A stretch of 64,000 nucleotides of DNA, from positions 19,973,475 to 20,037,474 of the forward strand of contig NC_082612.1 of NCBI RefSeq assembly GCF_030936135.1, given 5' to 3'. Shown in pieces: positions 46,970 through 60,348 of the stretch. The number at the start of each line of letters is the position of its first letter. Position 1 is the first letter of the stretch. A program made the translations under genes and the position numbers. Below the pieces are notes generated by a model that saw nothing but the letters and a program-made list of their open reading frames with translations, had not been told where the DNA came from and ran no database searches. This DNA is from Gavia stellata (taxonomy: Eukaryota > Chordata > Aves > Gaviiformes > Gaviidae).

Positions 46970-47455
46970 TCACTCCAAGAAGGACGCTGAGGTGCTGGAG
47001 CGTGTCCAGAGAAGGGCGACGGAGCTGGTGAGGGGTCTGGAGCACAAGTCTGATGAGGAGCGGCTGAGGGAGCTGGGGGTGTTCAGTCTGGAGAAGAGGA
47101 GGCTGAGGGGAGACCTCATCGCTCTCCACAACTACCTGAAAGGGGGTTGTGGGGAGGTGGGTGTTGGTCTCTTCTCCCAAGTGACAAGTGATAGAACAAG
47201 AGGAGATGGCCTCAAGTTGCACCAGGGGAGGTTTAGGCTGGATATTAGGGAAAATGTCTTCACTAAAAGGGTTGTCAAGCACTGGACGAGGCTGCCCAGG
47301 GAGGTGGTGGAGTCCCCATCCCTGGAGGCATTCAAAAACTATGTAGACATGACACTGCAGGACATGGTTTAGTGGGCATGGTGGGGTTGGGTTGATGGTT
47401 GGACTTGATGATCTTACAGGTCTTTTCCAACCTTAGTGATTCTCTGATTCTGTGA
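46970..47455 (+). mobile_element. CR1 LINE 3' fragment at the edge of the CpG island
   Basis: Starts at the HSKKD-encoding segment and ends with TTAGTGATTCTCTGATTCTGTGA. The C-terminal domain is open in one frame to the normal stop at 47370-47372, with [15 protein letters not shown] and [17 protein letters not shown] intact. It is inserted in LIN54 intron 1 in the sense direction, precisely where the GC-rich DNA ends. Confidence 0.94.
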
Positions 47456-48010
47456 CTTCGAAGTGAATTTGGCTGGACCGTCCTTTGGGATAGTCCCAGC
47501 TTCTCTCCTCATCGCTCCTGCTCGTTGCAAGGTATATCAGTGGTCAGGATGTGTTAGTAATTGTTTGTGGCCTTGACTTTTGAAGCACAGTGTGTACTAA
47601 TGACCTAACGCTTGATATGGAGGTTTTGAGTTCTGGAAAGCACTGCGGCATTGAGGGCGTGTGAAATTGTCCGCTGGAACGTGGTGTGAACAGGAGGAAA
47701 GCTCTTGGGCTTAAGATTTCAAGTGGAGAAAGAACAGGTATTTAAATGCTCTTTCATGAGGTTCATCCTTCTGAACAGTTGCTTGAAATATTTACGGTTA
47801 TTGTAGAAAATACTGAACATAGAAAAATAATTCAGGGCATTCTTTGCCATCTTTACATAAAGCTGGCAATAACAGGCAGTGCCTTGCGCGTGTGGTTAAC
47901 TTACTCACAACAGCTTTTTAGCCTATTGGAGGCAAGAAGAATAGCGGGTTATCATCTGAGAATATTGCTTCTGTCAGGGGAATCCTTTTTTTAAAATAAA
48001 ATGCATTAGA
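47456..48010. other. Intron DNA without recognised features
   Basis: Between the CR1 fragment and the small tandem duplication. An 82-codon open frame at 47746-47994 has no motif. Confidence 0.5.
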
Positions 48011-48097
48011 CTTGTCTTTTTTTGTCATTCCCCAAGGCACCCAGTTTAGATACGCGTCTTTTTTTTCATTCTCCAAGACATCCAGTTTAGATAGCGT
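48011..48097 (+). repeat. Imperfect tandem duplication, two units of about 43 bp
   Basis: Unit 1 (48011-48054) and unit 2 (48055-48097) share GTCTTTTTTT, CATTC, CCAAG and CCAGTTTAGATA in order, differing by a few substitutions and one or two gaps. Confidence 0.85.
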
Positions 48098-48620
48098 CAG
48101 CAAGTGGTGAGCATTGGTTACGTGCCTTGTACGGACTTGTATCAACCTACAGAGAGATGTACGGCTGTAATGCTCTGTAGGCCAAGCACTCTTAAAGACT
48201 GGCTTGGAAAGTCTCTTAGAAAATACATCCCGGCTTCTCTAATGTGTTAAAAAGGTACTTCATGCACGTTGTAATGCGGTGAAGTTTCCAAAGCTTGTTG
48301 TGCAAGGCTGATTGTTCAGGTTATGTATCAAGAACTATCTGCTGTTGTTTGCTTCGCTGATACTTCTGTGATGCCCAAGCTGGATAGTTTGTAACTGAAT
48401 GCTCTGAAGGGTTTACTAGAATTCTCAAACAGCTTTAGCTGCTTTCAGGTTGAGTATCCGTTAACCACAGGTGGATTTGAAGTGTGGTGATGAAGAGTGC
48501 TGTCAGATTTCAGCCTTGGAGACGTTCTCTCATGCGTTGGGATGTCTTATTTTAGGTTTTGAAAAGCAGTTAAAGCCCCTTAGATTCTTTTCCCTTACGC
48601 TTGTTTGGAAAATATTTCAC

Positions 48621-48671
48621 GGGGGGGGGGGGGGGGTGGGGAAAGTAAGGTAGATCGGGGGGGGGGGGGGG
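48621..48671. repeat. Two long G homopolymers
   Basis: Runs of 16 G (48621-48636) and 15 G (48657-48671), with a TGGGG step between. On the transcribed LIN54 RNA this is strongly G-quadruplex-prone. Exact lengths in such runs are often unreliable in assemblies. Confidence 0.9.
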
Positions 48672-49572
48672 CTGTTTTGATTTCTGCTTCAGCAACAAGC
48701 TGTGCTTCCTTATCTGTCGCTTGGCCTGCTTGGGCTTCTGTTCCCTTCCTGTGCCATAGAGGAGTGCTTTCTTACTTGACGTGCTGTTAGAAGCACGTCT
48801 TAGTGTCCTGCAGAATTTGTATGCTACAATGGTGGGATTCATAACAAGTACCTACGAGATGAACTTACGGTTGTTGGTGGTTTTTTATTCATAGCTGCAG
48901 GAGCTCCATAAGAAGTGGAAAACGTTCCTTGAACTCTTGATTCAAGGGTTTGTATTTTGCCAGACCTTACATTTGAGTAGCTTGGTTTCCTCAGTTGCTT
49001 AGAAAACTGGTAAGCAGCGCATGGCTTTCATTGCAGCCTGTGACTAGGCTTGCTCGCTTGATGACATTAGAAAACATTACAGTTTTTCTTGCACGAGAAA
49101 GAATGAGACAGTCGAAATGATCCCTTGATCGGTGATGGGGGCGCATAGCTACATGATGCGAGAGATTCAGGTTCTCATGTTCCAGATCCAGATGTAGATT
49201 AGTGGCTCCTTAACTCTTCCAACTTGCGTGTCATTGCCCTTCACAAGCTGTGCTTCTGCAGTCGAACATGTTGCTACCCACATGAGGGTTATGTCCATAG
49301 TTTTGGGCTCTGATCTGTCGTACGAGTTTCAGGTACATACCCAATCCCCATCTCTGTGGTTTGGCTGGGTTTTTTTTTCTTCCTTTGGAGTAACAGCCGT
49401 TTCTGCTACGGACTTAAGAAGCCTGTCTGGAGGATGGTTTAGAAACTTCTTTGGATGAATCTGTTGTTCCTGTAAAAAGTTTTTCGGGGTCTTTTGTTTG
49501 TTTTTTTTATATTATTTTTATCAAAAAGTTCCCAGTGGTCTCAGGTCTGCCTACGTAGCTTAATCTGCTCTT

Positions 49573-49593
49573 CCCCCCCCCCCCCCCCCCCCC
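49573..49593. repeat. C homopolymer, 21 bases
   Basis: Uninterrupted C run, so G-rich on the opposite strand. Length may be affected by sequencing. Confidence 0.9.
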
Positions 49594-52500
49594 AATATTT
49601 GTATGAAACAGGAGACTCAATCTGCAAACAAGTGAAAGCCTTCTGTTTTAAAATCCAGCTAATTGTTAATGTTGTAGTGCCTGGGCAGAGCTTTCCTGAC
49701 AGCTTTTGTAGTTTTGTACTTGCTTTCAGTGTTTTTATTTGGAGGAGCTGTGGCTACACACTGGCTGTAATCCCGTGAGCACTTGTTGCTGCTGTGCTGG
49801 TGAGGAAGATGTCTCTGCTCTTCTTCCCTGACAGCTTCTTCCTTTTCCGCGCTTTCCCCTTCTCTTGTGCTTTGTAAGCACTTAAGCAGCTACAGGTGTA
49901 TCACAGTTAAAGACTGATCGGCATTAAAACTAACCTGGCTTTTGTTCTAGGTTGGAGATGAATCCACACAAAATGGCCCGACTTAGTCTAGTGTTCTGCC
50001 ACCACTGAAACAGTTGGTTGTACTCTTCCCCTTCTCTCCGGAGCAGGGAGTATAAATGCCAAGCTGGGAGGGAGGCAGGTTCCTGGGTTTCCCCAGCCCC
50101 TCGACCCAGCTGGATTGCTGGCTGTGGCGCGATTCCTTGGTGCCCGCTGTGCTCGTAGACTTTGACCTGAGCTACCTCTCAGCACGCTGACCCACCAGAA
50201 TTTTGCTCGCTACTTTTGTGGAGTAGTTTTCTTCCTGGGTGAACACCAGCACCAGCAGCATGGAGAAAAGCGGGGCTGTGACAGCCCACGGTTTGGTTTG
50301 GATGGCTGGCTTTAACCCCAGCTCAATGCCTTCGTCTGGGCTGCCCGTGCAGCTATGTCAATGTTTGCTAGCACAAGGAGGAGGGAGAGTATTTGTATGG
50401 AAAGTGAACAGGCAGATGCCAAAGGATGACGGGAGACCTTTAAGCAGTAGTGCTGGCTTAATACGCACAGGGCATTGGAGTATAAGGAAAGTAACGCTGC
50501 TGATCATGTGCACAGAGTGGTCAAAGTAGCAAAGGCATGCTGTATGAAGTAACAGTGCAATAAGATATTGCTAGGATGTTTTTGTTCCCACAGTAAATCC
50601 TAAAATATTGTGGCAGGTGCCTGTTTTATTAGTATGTAATTACCAGTTTTTTGACAGATAAGTTTTTTTAGCTGTTCGGTTTTCCTTTTAAAATTATAAT
50701 GGTACCTAAAATTCCCCAGAACTTGCCAAGGGAAGAAGGATCTCCTCATAACCAGTACGTGAGCGAGCGGGTTGGTTTGTTTGGTTGTTTTTTTTTCTCC
50801 AGCCATTCTTAAAAGAATCAGCTAGCTCCTCTATTGTAAACATGGCAGTGGTGACATGAGCTTAAACCTTTATTCACGTGAAAAAAAAACCCCAACCCAA
50901 AAAACCTTAACTGTGTAATATAAAACTCTCATGTTCATATCACTTGATAACTCTTACTTCTAAACACGTAGGAGTTTGCTAATTTGTGTACCTTTCCCGT
51001 TCCCTCTGATACGCTGCACACAGTTCTACGTATGGTGCGTCACGTACGGAGCATTCACCTAACAGAATGTAGAGTAATGGGAAGGGAATGGTGTGCGTTG
51101 GTTGAGTGAATTATGGTTTGCCTTGCGGAACTATTACTTTGAATTTTGCGACTATAGGTGGTTAAATTTGTGGTGAAGAACACCTGATATTTTCTTAGTA
51201 TTCCTTGTAACCGATGAAAAAGACCAGATACCTACACTAGTTATGTGTTCAGCATTTGATAAGGAGTAGGCTGGGGTTTTTTCCTTCCTATAGTTTGCCG
51301 CTGGCATTGTTTTTTGATAAAATCTAGAACCACAATCCTCTGGAAGCGTGCAGACAAACTGCCTCCATATCTTGTCTTCTGTAGAGGATGGGAAAGAGAA
51401 TGGAAATTATTTTGCCTGTGTTCCACGTGCATATTTTGTTACTGTGTTAAAATGATTTGCGTTCACATCCGCTGTTACATATGCAAACATGGTGAGTTTG
51501 CAATCTTAGATGATTAATTTTTCCACCTACATTTGTTAATCGTAGCTTTCTTAACGGATTAATGTTTTTTTGTTTCACGGACATGTATTTTTTAAGGCAA
51601 TCTCTAGCTCAGTAAGCTTAAACAAAAGACTCTCTGTTGAAAAAATGCAGTGCTGAGTGATTTTGTAATTCTTTGCTTTACGACAAAACAAACCTTTCCA
51701 TTTTAGAGGCAAAATGTAGAGTGTCAGACTAAGAAAATGGGGAGCACATAAAATGAATGACACTATCTTACCCATTATTGAAACGGTAGCAAAATTGAAG
51801 GATGGCAATTGATTAGGAGAATTGTAGTACGGCAAGATCGCCTACGTGCAGTTGTGGTCTTTCGTTTGATGATATGCCAGCAGTATGGGACGAATCTTGG
51901 CTATCCATATGTTTCTGTGAAGGCTTTTCTAGCAAATGAGAGAAAACATGTCCACTGTCAAGAGTTTCTTAAGGACTGCATTTCCTATCTTTTGTGCCAT
52001 TGATCTCTCTGAATTTCAGTTGCCTGGAATAGTTGGTGCGTGCTTGGCAAAAAGGGATGGGAGAACATAGCAAACAAGAAAATGAACTAGCATGTTCTTT
52101 ATTTTGTTTTGGTTATAGAATGACCCAATAAAATTATTTGTTTCTCTAAGATTATTTTTTTTTCCCTTTGAAATCAACTTCAGCCAACAGGTAACCTTCA
52201 CTTTCTTAACTAGCTTGCTTTTGTTTCGCGTAGGTAGGTGTTCTGTGTCACTTGCACTAGCAAGCAGTCAAGAATCCGTGGGAACTACGAGCCTTGTGTT
52301 TTTTATGTAGCATATCCAATCTTTTCTTGAAAGAAGTTTCTTCTGTTTGCTGGGTTAACATCCAGAACATTAAATAAAGAGTGTTTTTTTTCCGCTGGCA
52401 AAGAATAGTTCTGGTGCCAGTGCTGCGAACTGGCGGCAGCAGAGGGACCAACAAGGCTGTAGTCAATTTAGCACCTGCAGTGATCTTAGCAAAGGTTGTC

Positions 52501-55500
52501 ATTTCTGTTCCCTGTGAACACTTGCATATGAGCTATGGATTCTCCCAGGAGAGGAGCAGAAAACATGAAAGAGGGAGGCTACTTGTGGATTTTTTACTGT
52601 TGCTACTGGAATGATTGGGAAAAATAAGAGCTCGTTCTCTCTGTTGAATGGGAAGGTGAGTTTTGGTGTTATGTCAGCAAAAAGGCATAAGTTGAATAAA
52701 AAGCTTTGACAAGGTGATTGTCCTGGATTCTTAAAAATTCTTAATGACATTGTTATCATGAGTTGTTACATTTGCTTATGCTTCTAGTATTTGTTTATGG
52801 CTGCAAAAGAAGCTTTGTCCGTGAAAGAGAGTTATCTCTTAGTTGTCCAGATAATAAGAACCTAGACTACCCTCAACAATGCGGGTGCTACACAATTTTG
52901 CACAAACTCAGCCCATAGTCACTTACAAGTTATATTGCTGCGGCTCAGTTGGTTTTGATAGACTGTAAATTTGACACAGAGCTGTTTGGGTGCATGTCCT
53001 GAGCTGGATTCTGGGGGAACTTACTGAGGTAAGTTCCTGATTCAGGTGAGTCCAGCTCATTGTGGGTATGAGGCGCTTTAACACAGTGGAGCGATCGACT
53101 GGGGCAGCTGAGTCACAGCAGATAACTTGCCAAGGCCTGCAGCTCAGGTTCGATGTCCTGTCATATAACAACACTGCATCTCCGATGCCCAAAATTACAA
53201 ATTGACAGTTGGCAAAAGCTTCTTTTATGTATACAACGTTGTCTTAGATGTAGTGAAGAGGGAAGCTGTGAGCTAGATGATCCTGCAAGATAAAAGAAAA
53301 CAGCTTTTTCCATGGAGAAACACACTTAAGGCTTTGCGTATAATTGTTTCTTCTCTTACTAATTCTGAGAATGAGATAAACCTTTTGGATCCGTTTCAAC
53401 TCGGACAGTGTAGTGGTGCCTTGTCCAACTGGTGGTAGAGCACTTTTGCCATGGAAGTCAAATTGGGAAGGGTGTCCTGTAAGGACAGAAAGGGATATGT
53501 TGAGCAGCACGGTGGGGTGTATGCAGAGAACGCTTCCTTCCAGGTGGCCTTGGTATGCTGTCTGGAATAAAGGATGGAGTAAGATACAGTAAGTATCTCT
53601 GTATCGCTTTCAGGATATTGAAAGCAAAGGTTGTAAGAGATAATGTGTGGTCCTAATCACTGAAATGCTTCTCTCTGGCTAGTCCTGTCTGTGAGATTTC
53701 TTTTTTTTTGAGGTGTTTATCCAAAAGTTTAACTGTTGGTTTTCTTAAATGCACCTAATGAAACTTATCAGTTTGTGTTTCAGAAAGCTCTTCAACATTT
53801 TGTGTTACGATAAATGAGACTTCAGAGGTCTGAGAAGCCTGCATCTAAAGTGGCCCACGTGGTTCTGGAGCAGAGACAAACATTTCACTGAAATTCTCAT
53901 TTCTCCTATTGAATTGATCTCTTGACTCAAAATCTTAACATGGCATTTCATTCCACAAAAGCCAGTCAGCTATTGCACAATCCTGGTTATTTAAATATGT
54001 TTTCCCCAAAAGGAGTACGGAGTTGCTTTATCTAGAGATTAAAGTGGGACGGAGGGGGTAATAGCGTTTTTTGGCATCTGAACCAAGTCACAGTTTGCCT
54101 GCAGGCGAGCTATTTATCTTCAGCTCAGACCTTCTGCAAGTAAATATATTCTGTACTTGTTAACTGTTGTCGTGTTTAAGGCTGGTAGATGTGCAGCTAG
54201 AAGCATGTTTTCTAGCAAATCACTGTTTCTTGAGCTATTTTTGCTTTTCTTTCAATGTTCCATTGGAATCAAAAATGAAGAAAGCCAACTTAGATTTCTA
54301 GGGTAATTTTAAAAAGCAATAGTGGCCGTAACAGCTTTCACTGCTGTCCAAATCTTGACAGCGCTAGCCTGAAAGCATTGCAGATTATGGTGTTGGATTT
54401 TTATCTGGTTTTCATCTCTGCGTTCTTCTAACTTTGCAAAGAATCATATGGTTGCATAAGATGCGTAAGGAATTAAGTTTTTAGGACAAAATGCTTTTCT
54501 GTGCCTTGTTAGCGTATTTTTGGAAATGAAATACCCCGCTGAAATCAGTGGTGCATGTGTGTTTTGTTTCGGTTAGAATGAACTTCAGATATTGTACCTT
54601 CTGACTGGGCGACGCTGCTGAAGTATACATGCAATGTACCGCATAATCGTTGCGCTTCCTGATTTGCAAAGTCTCAACAAAACTGGTAGGTTACAATTCT
54701 GTTGCGATGAACCTTTGCTCATAAATACTGCACTAAAATGCACTCTTGCTGAAATTGCTGGCAGCAAGCCCAATCTTAAAAGGTGCCCAATATGATAACG
54801 CCTGTGAAAAGTCTGTGGGGAACTTGATATCAAGCCTATGATGGCAGTTTTCATGCTTGTTGTTTTTAAGAGTGTTCTTGGTGCGATATTGCTGTGTCTT
54901 CTGAATTCTTCTGTAGCCCCACATTCAAGAGGCATCCGGAATTTGGAAGGCAAGACCTTTATTTCAAGCTATATTTGAAAGATCAAAGTCCTGCATTTCT
55001 TGGGCCAAGTGATAATTGCTCTTCACATTGTTAAGGTTTTTTTTCAGTCAGGCTAAGTTCACTACATATATATTAATTTTAACTTCAGATTCTTAATCCT
55101 TTAATTTTGGCCTCCTAAACACTGCAGAAAATAAAATAATTTGAAGTTATTTTTAGGGGTTATTTCTTTCGGTCTCACCACAAAGTTTGCATAGAACATA
55201 AGGTTAGAAACGCTTCATTAAATGTAAAGGCCCTGGAATCTACAAACCCAAATATTGGATTGTTCATGGCAGTGAACACCTTCAGGATATGTTTAATGAT
55301 CATAAGAACACCTGTGTAGTTTTGGTTTTCAGCTTTTGTGCTAGGGTATGTTGTGAAAATTACTGAAACTGGCACGCAAACCAAGGGAAGGGTGAAGGGA
55401 AATGTTGTGATTGTTAGTTTCTGGTTTATTTTTAGTTTGCATGAAACTCTGCTTGAAAGTAGAACGTTGTTTGCCATTACAGAAAGCAAACTGAACTGCT

Positions 55501-58345
55501 CTGAAGTGTTCTGCTGCAATGAATGTTATTTCCAGTTCTTTCCTGGAAAGTTGCTGTAAGTAAGGTGTGTGCTAAACAAGCAGGGTTTAAGACTTCAACC
55601 TTACCTTGGTATAGGGACCTTCAACACTCCTTTTTAAGAGAAAAGGAGGATGTACAGATGTTTATGGAATCTCTTTCTGTGGCCAACAGCATGCGTTTGT
55701 TGGTAATCAGAGCATCAATGGCTGTCCTAATTACTTCTCTATTTCTGCCTTCTTAGCCTGGACACGCTGGTCATTTGAAAAATACACACATGTCGATGTT
55801 CTTTTACTTCTGCAGAACATTGCTCTGTTAGATCGGCAGGCAGCGTTCACATAATAGTCATGCCTTTGCTCTTCAGCGCACTCTGGAATTTACTTAGCAC
55901 CAGTGGGGATTAGACCCTTCAAGGGCACTAAGTAGTTCGCAAGAAGCAGATTTATCATCAGCTTGCTGATCCTGGTGCATCTTCAGAACGACATGGAAGT
56001 CTAAGTTTTCAGCTTGCTGTGAGCCACAAATAGCAAACGCTGAAAGTGTCGACTGATGATTATGAGATAGATGGATATCGATGCAAATATGAAATGTAGA
56101 CATGGCTTGAAACGCAGACTAATATTAGTAAAACGGTATGGGTTTGCCCCCTTAATGGACATTTAACTAGCATGAGAGAGCTAGGTAACAGCTGTGAGCC
56201 ATGCATGGGAAAGTAATTCGACCTTTAAGTGGTTTAGTTTTTTAGGTACTAATGATTCTGGGTAAGTGCTTGGAGTTTTGTTGTGGTTTGGTTTTTTTTT
56301 CAGTAATGCTACTCAGTACCTCGCAATGGCTAGAAAGTTCTTCCTTACTAAGCTTGTTTGGTAATTGATGGTACATTTGGGCAATGTAATATTTTCTTTT
56401 GGTGAAAAGGGGGTTGTTCAATCCAGAGTTAGACATCTGAGTGTATTTAAAATGCTGGTTTTCTAGCAAGCAATACACTCACATGTACGTGTAATGTAAT
56501 TCGACCATTTACAATTTGTGTGATATTCTGCTTTCATCAAAAACTTAGTTGTGTCTTTTTTCCTCCTTCTCTCTAGCTTCTGTTTTGCCTGAAAGGTTTT
56601 CTGTGACGCATGGAGTTTTTTTGGTTACGTACTACATCTAAGGTCTTTGTTAGTTTGATTGTAAAAATTGCTTTTGTACTCGGTGCGTGTAATCTAATTT
56701 CTGTGGTAGCATGCTGTGATTCCTTCTATGTGAGAATTAATTTTGATGTGAAGAAAACAGCTACAGGTCACAGGATAGCTGAGTCTTAAAGTGTGTTTGT
56801 AACAGTGGTTGTGGTGAAGGAAGAAGATGAGGTTATGTTGCGTGCATCGCTTCTAAAGCTTTGGGTATGATCAGCTAAAGATTTTTGTGGTGAAGGCAGT
56901 GTATTTCATATCAATATGCTGGTAAAAACATCTCTGTTTGGGAGACAATAGACACAAATTTTTGAAAACTTAAGTAAAAGATAATTTTTTTTTTTACAGC
57001 ATGTCTACCCAAAGACCATCTTCTGCTTTCTCCTCTGTGGGTTTTTTGGCTCATTGTGTTTGAACTGTCCTTGTCAATATTTTGTAGTGTTATATGTCAA
57101 TGATAACAGCATGGAGAGCTTAGTAACTGTACCATGGTTGAATAATTGCAAGGTGTGGTTTTTTCCCTCCATCCCAAGAGCTGGAAGATTAGGAAGGGGA
57201 ATAGGAGCAGGTGAATGAATTGCTACTGCAGTGTTCCCGCTGGATCGTACTTGGGTCTCTCTTTTGTGGCAGCCTCCAACTGCTCGAGGCCTGGTAATGT
57301 TAAACTGCTTAATCTCTGAGTATTAAGATCAAAAAAAATGGATTTTTTTCAGCTCAGCAGCCTTCTGGAGTTTACATATCGCCATTATTGGAGAGGGCAG
57401 ATAAGCAGAAGCCGAAGAATTTGAAAAGCATTTAAGCACCATGATAGCATGTGGCTGACAGCATCTTACGCTTCTCAGAAAAATCATCAAGGATCCATTC
57501 TGTATTTCCCCTACTTCCTCCTGCTGTTGCCCTTGTTCTAACGAGTGGATTTAGGAATGAAATAAATGAAGTTTTTAAACCTTTACTAGTTGAGAGAAAT
57601 ATGCTGATTTTATGAATACAACTTCATATAAATATTGTGAGATTTTTGAGTTTTAAAATCCCCAAATCTGAGCCATAGCTGGCCGACAGTCCCCTGCTCC
57701 ACCTTTATTTGAAAGAGAAGTGATGGTGTTGTCACACTTTTGTCTTGGCACGGGAAATGCCAAATGTTACCCCTTTTGTACTGCCTAACTGGTGATACTG
57801 TATTCTTTTGCTTTGCCCACCCGCATTTGTGTTCAGAGTCCATTGGACTTCAAGCGAACACTTGTTAGGTTGTCCACTATTACTTTTCTGCCATTCATCT
57901 GACCCTAGTCTCCAGCCTCATTCCCCCTCAATCCAGCTTAGTAAATCCCTTGAGAGGTACTGCAACTATTGGTGTTCTCCCTTCCACTTTGCAAATTATT
58001 AGGCATACGCCCTGATTCTCTCAAAAGCTAATAATGTCATCTTAACTTTATCGATCTTCGGAAAAGACTTGTCCTTCTGCGGCACCAAGGGTGTGTGGAG
58101 ACGCTCCTGAGTCCCTTAATGCAAGGATTCTGATTTTTCTGTTTTCCGGGAGCTGCAAAACTGTATCCTGTGTTACATTCCTCAGGAAGAAAATTATAAT
58201 AACGAATATTTCCATCTTCTCGTGGTTAGTGATGTAGTAACTAGTCTCACATATGCTAGACATGTCCATGTGATTTGTTTTCTGGACAGTCACCCCAGTG
58301 GTGACCTCTTGAGGGTAGGGATTTTTTGTGGTGTTTCATCAGAGT
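49594..58345. other. LIN54 intron DNA without recognised genes
   Basis: I see no exon, RNA gene or recent transposon in this 8.7 kb. A stretch near 52,950-53,190 looks repeat-like but I cannot name it. Open frames of up to 122 codons (54585-54953, -) have no motif. Confidence 0.4.
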
Positions 58346-58405
58346 TAGGGTAACGGTTGGACTTGATGATCTTAAAGGTCTTTTCGAACCGAAATGATTC
58401 TATGA
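58346..58405 (+). mobile_element. CR1 3' tail fragment
   Basis: AGGGTAACGGTTGGACTTGA, ATCTTAAAGGTCTTTTC and GATTCTATGAT form the last 60 bases of a CR1. The tail has the AAAGG form seen in the - strand copy at 4629-5781, unlike the ACAGG form of the other + strand copies. Confidence 0.88.
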
Positions 58406-59175
58406 TCTTTCTTCTTTCACATTTGATCTATTGATCGTTCCTCTTCATACTTCATTTTAAGGGTTTTTGCAGTTCCTAGCTCAGGAACTTGAAAGTATTT
58501 GCCCTTGCTGGCTCTCAGTAACGCCAAGCCTAAGTGTGTGCATCTGTCCCAGCTGTAAAGAACTACTAGCTGCTCTATCTGGCAAAGATACTTGGTTGCA
58601 GTTAGCATTTGCTTAGCACACAGCAACAGTTTTACTGATGCGGAGAGAATCCCTGCTATTTTAGGGGCTATGTTGGGCTTAATGCATTTATGAAGCTTTT
58701 GATTTTGGGGTGAGGCTTTTTGCACTTTGAGATAGTAACAGCTTTTGTATGAGCACCTGATTTGATTTCCCTATTTTTTGCTGAAAGTGACACTTCAGAA
58801 TTTAGTTTAAAATTAACATTGCAAATGACTTAGGACAGGTCTGGCCAATGTTCTTAAACCTGTCAAGTTATACCAGAGTCTTCCCATGGCTGAGAGCTGT
58901 CATAACCCGACTATTCGGAGGGGTTGTGCGTTGATTAAGGTTCAGGCTGCTGCAGAGACAGATCCAGGTTATCGCTCAATAACCTCGGCCCCATACTTCC
59001 ACTCCTCTTCGGCTACCTTACACCCATTTTAGAGAGTCAGGCAGAAGTATGTGCAATACCAAACCAGTGCCTACAAAACGATGTTTGAGAATAAGAGATA
59101 AGAGAAGTGTCCACTGGGCCCCCAGAAAAAGAAAAGTAATCCAATCAAACATCAGGATTGCTGACTTAAACACAA

Positions 59176-59181
59176 TTTATT
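59176..59181 (-). terminator. AATAAA just after the antisense membrane-protein frame
   Basis: TTTATT on the + strand. It lies 17 bases after the stop of the antisense open frame at 59198, the placement of a polyadenylation signal for a very short 3' UTR. Confidence 0.45.
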
Positions 59182-59197
59182 CAGCATCTGTATAGAT

Positions 59198-59629
59198 TCA
59201 GTCATGAATAGAGACTATGCGAGACCTAACTCTATTCAGATGCTCATGAATAAAAGTATAGAAATACTTTATCATAATTAAAACGATGGCAATACAAATC
59301 AAACTTACAATTGCAATTAAGGTGACCGGCAGTGTCATATGGTCAAGCACCCTTGGCCGGAATGATCTCACCGCGCTAGTGAGATCCTCAGCTAGTTCTA
59401 TCCTAAGCTCAGCTTTCATAGGAAAGGTTCCTTTACCTACGCGCAAGTACTTGCCGCTATGATCCGAAATCAAACCACAGGCCAACTGTTTTTTTCCAAA
59501 ACGCACTACAAGGTGCTTTCTACAATCGGGTGCCTTCTGTACTGTGTGCTTGTGGTCTGTATCAGCAATGTTCACGTGTTTCTGCGAAAAGAGGAAAGGA
59601 GGAGGGGGGTCATCGGTTGCCGGCCGCTA
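59198..59629 (-). pseudogene. Decayed membrane-protein C-terminus, unidentified
   Basis: Read on the - strand. A frame open from just after a TAG (59629-59627) to a TGA (59200-59198) has a Pro run (DDPPPPF), then HVNIADTD, two Cys within a KKQLACGLISD segment, a 24-residue hydrophobic helix starting LPVTLIAIVSL, and a basic cytoplasmic-like tail with HLNRVRSRI. The first Met of this frame (59575) is probably not a start, because protein-like sequence continues upstream in the same frame beyond the TAG. I do not recognise the family. The retroviral CX6CC motif and immunosuppressive-type segment are not visible here. It may be a relic of a host type I membrane protein or of a viral glycoprotein. 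Confidence 0.45.
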
Positions 59630-59951
59630 CAAGTGCCAGCAGACCTGTGCTGTGTACTGAGAAGAGAACGGGAAGGGGACCGCTAACGGGCCACAAACGG
59701 TGACGAGTCCCTTGGTCTGCCGCTTCATTGCGATGACCTTGCGAACATGCAGCACCATCCCAGGACATCCTGTAAAGTTGGTTTCAGCAGCCTTATTTCT
59801 GAGTAATCTGAATTTCTGAACAGTCTTCCTTGCAGTATATAGCCTCGCCGATGATTTTGTAACATAGCCTCACGTAAGTCCTGCGCTCAAACTGCTCATG
59901 GCCGCAGACTGGAAGGTTAGCTATTCTTACCTTAGTGACATGGGGGCGTTT
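59630..59951 (-). pseudogene. Upstream part of the same decayed membrane-protein sequence
   Basis: In the frame of the C-terminal piece, protein-like sequence runs from about 59789 to the TAG at 59629. It carries an NFTGC potential glycosylation site and Cys residues. Before it, one frame over, 52 codons run from 59951 to a TAA at 59795-59793, with Cys-rich CYKII and YCKEDC segments. An acceptor-like CATCTCCAG sits just before 59951. So one stop and one frameshift separate three protein-like pieces. The many Cys and the glycosylation motif fit an extracellular domain. No family recognised. Confidence 0.4.
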
Positions 59952-60348
59952 CTGGAGATGTAATAAGATGCAGTTAGTTATTATAAAATACAGGCATTGT
60001 TATATCTTGCATTTTGTTTACTTGTTTGCAGATCAGCGTGCTTTATTCTATTGATTCTTTTGATTTTCCTGTTTAGTATGGCTGCTTTGCATGTTCTGTC
60101 AACAAAGGTGTTGATATAATCGATCTCAACACTTTAACAGTGTTAGTTTCTTCAGGTTTTCTAAAGAAAGTTTCTTCACTGACATACTAGTGACAGAAAA
60201 GGAAGAAATAGATCAAAGTTCACAGGTACCTGTCAGACACCGTTCTGTATTTTTGCCAACAATGAAGGCATTCTTTATCCTCTACCTTCTAAATCTCCTT
60301 TACGACATTTTTTTTTATATATTTATATGTATAAATATATATAAAAAT

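Noticed and set aside
52923-53192. Repeat-like stretch with an 89-codon - strand frame
   Set aside because: It resembles no element I can name, so I did not list it as a mobile element.
58048-58293. An 81-codon - strand frame with a protein-like end, and the 102-codon frame at 58417-58725
   Set aside because: No recognisable motif and no convincing splice pair. They might belong to the antisense decayed region, but there is nothing to tie them to it.
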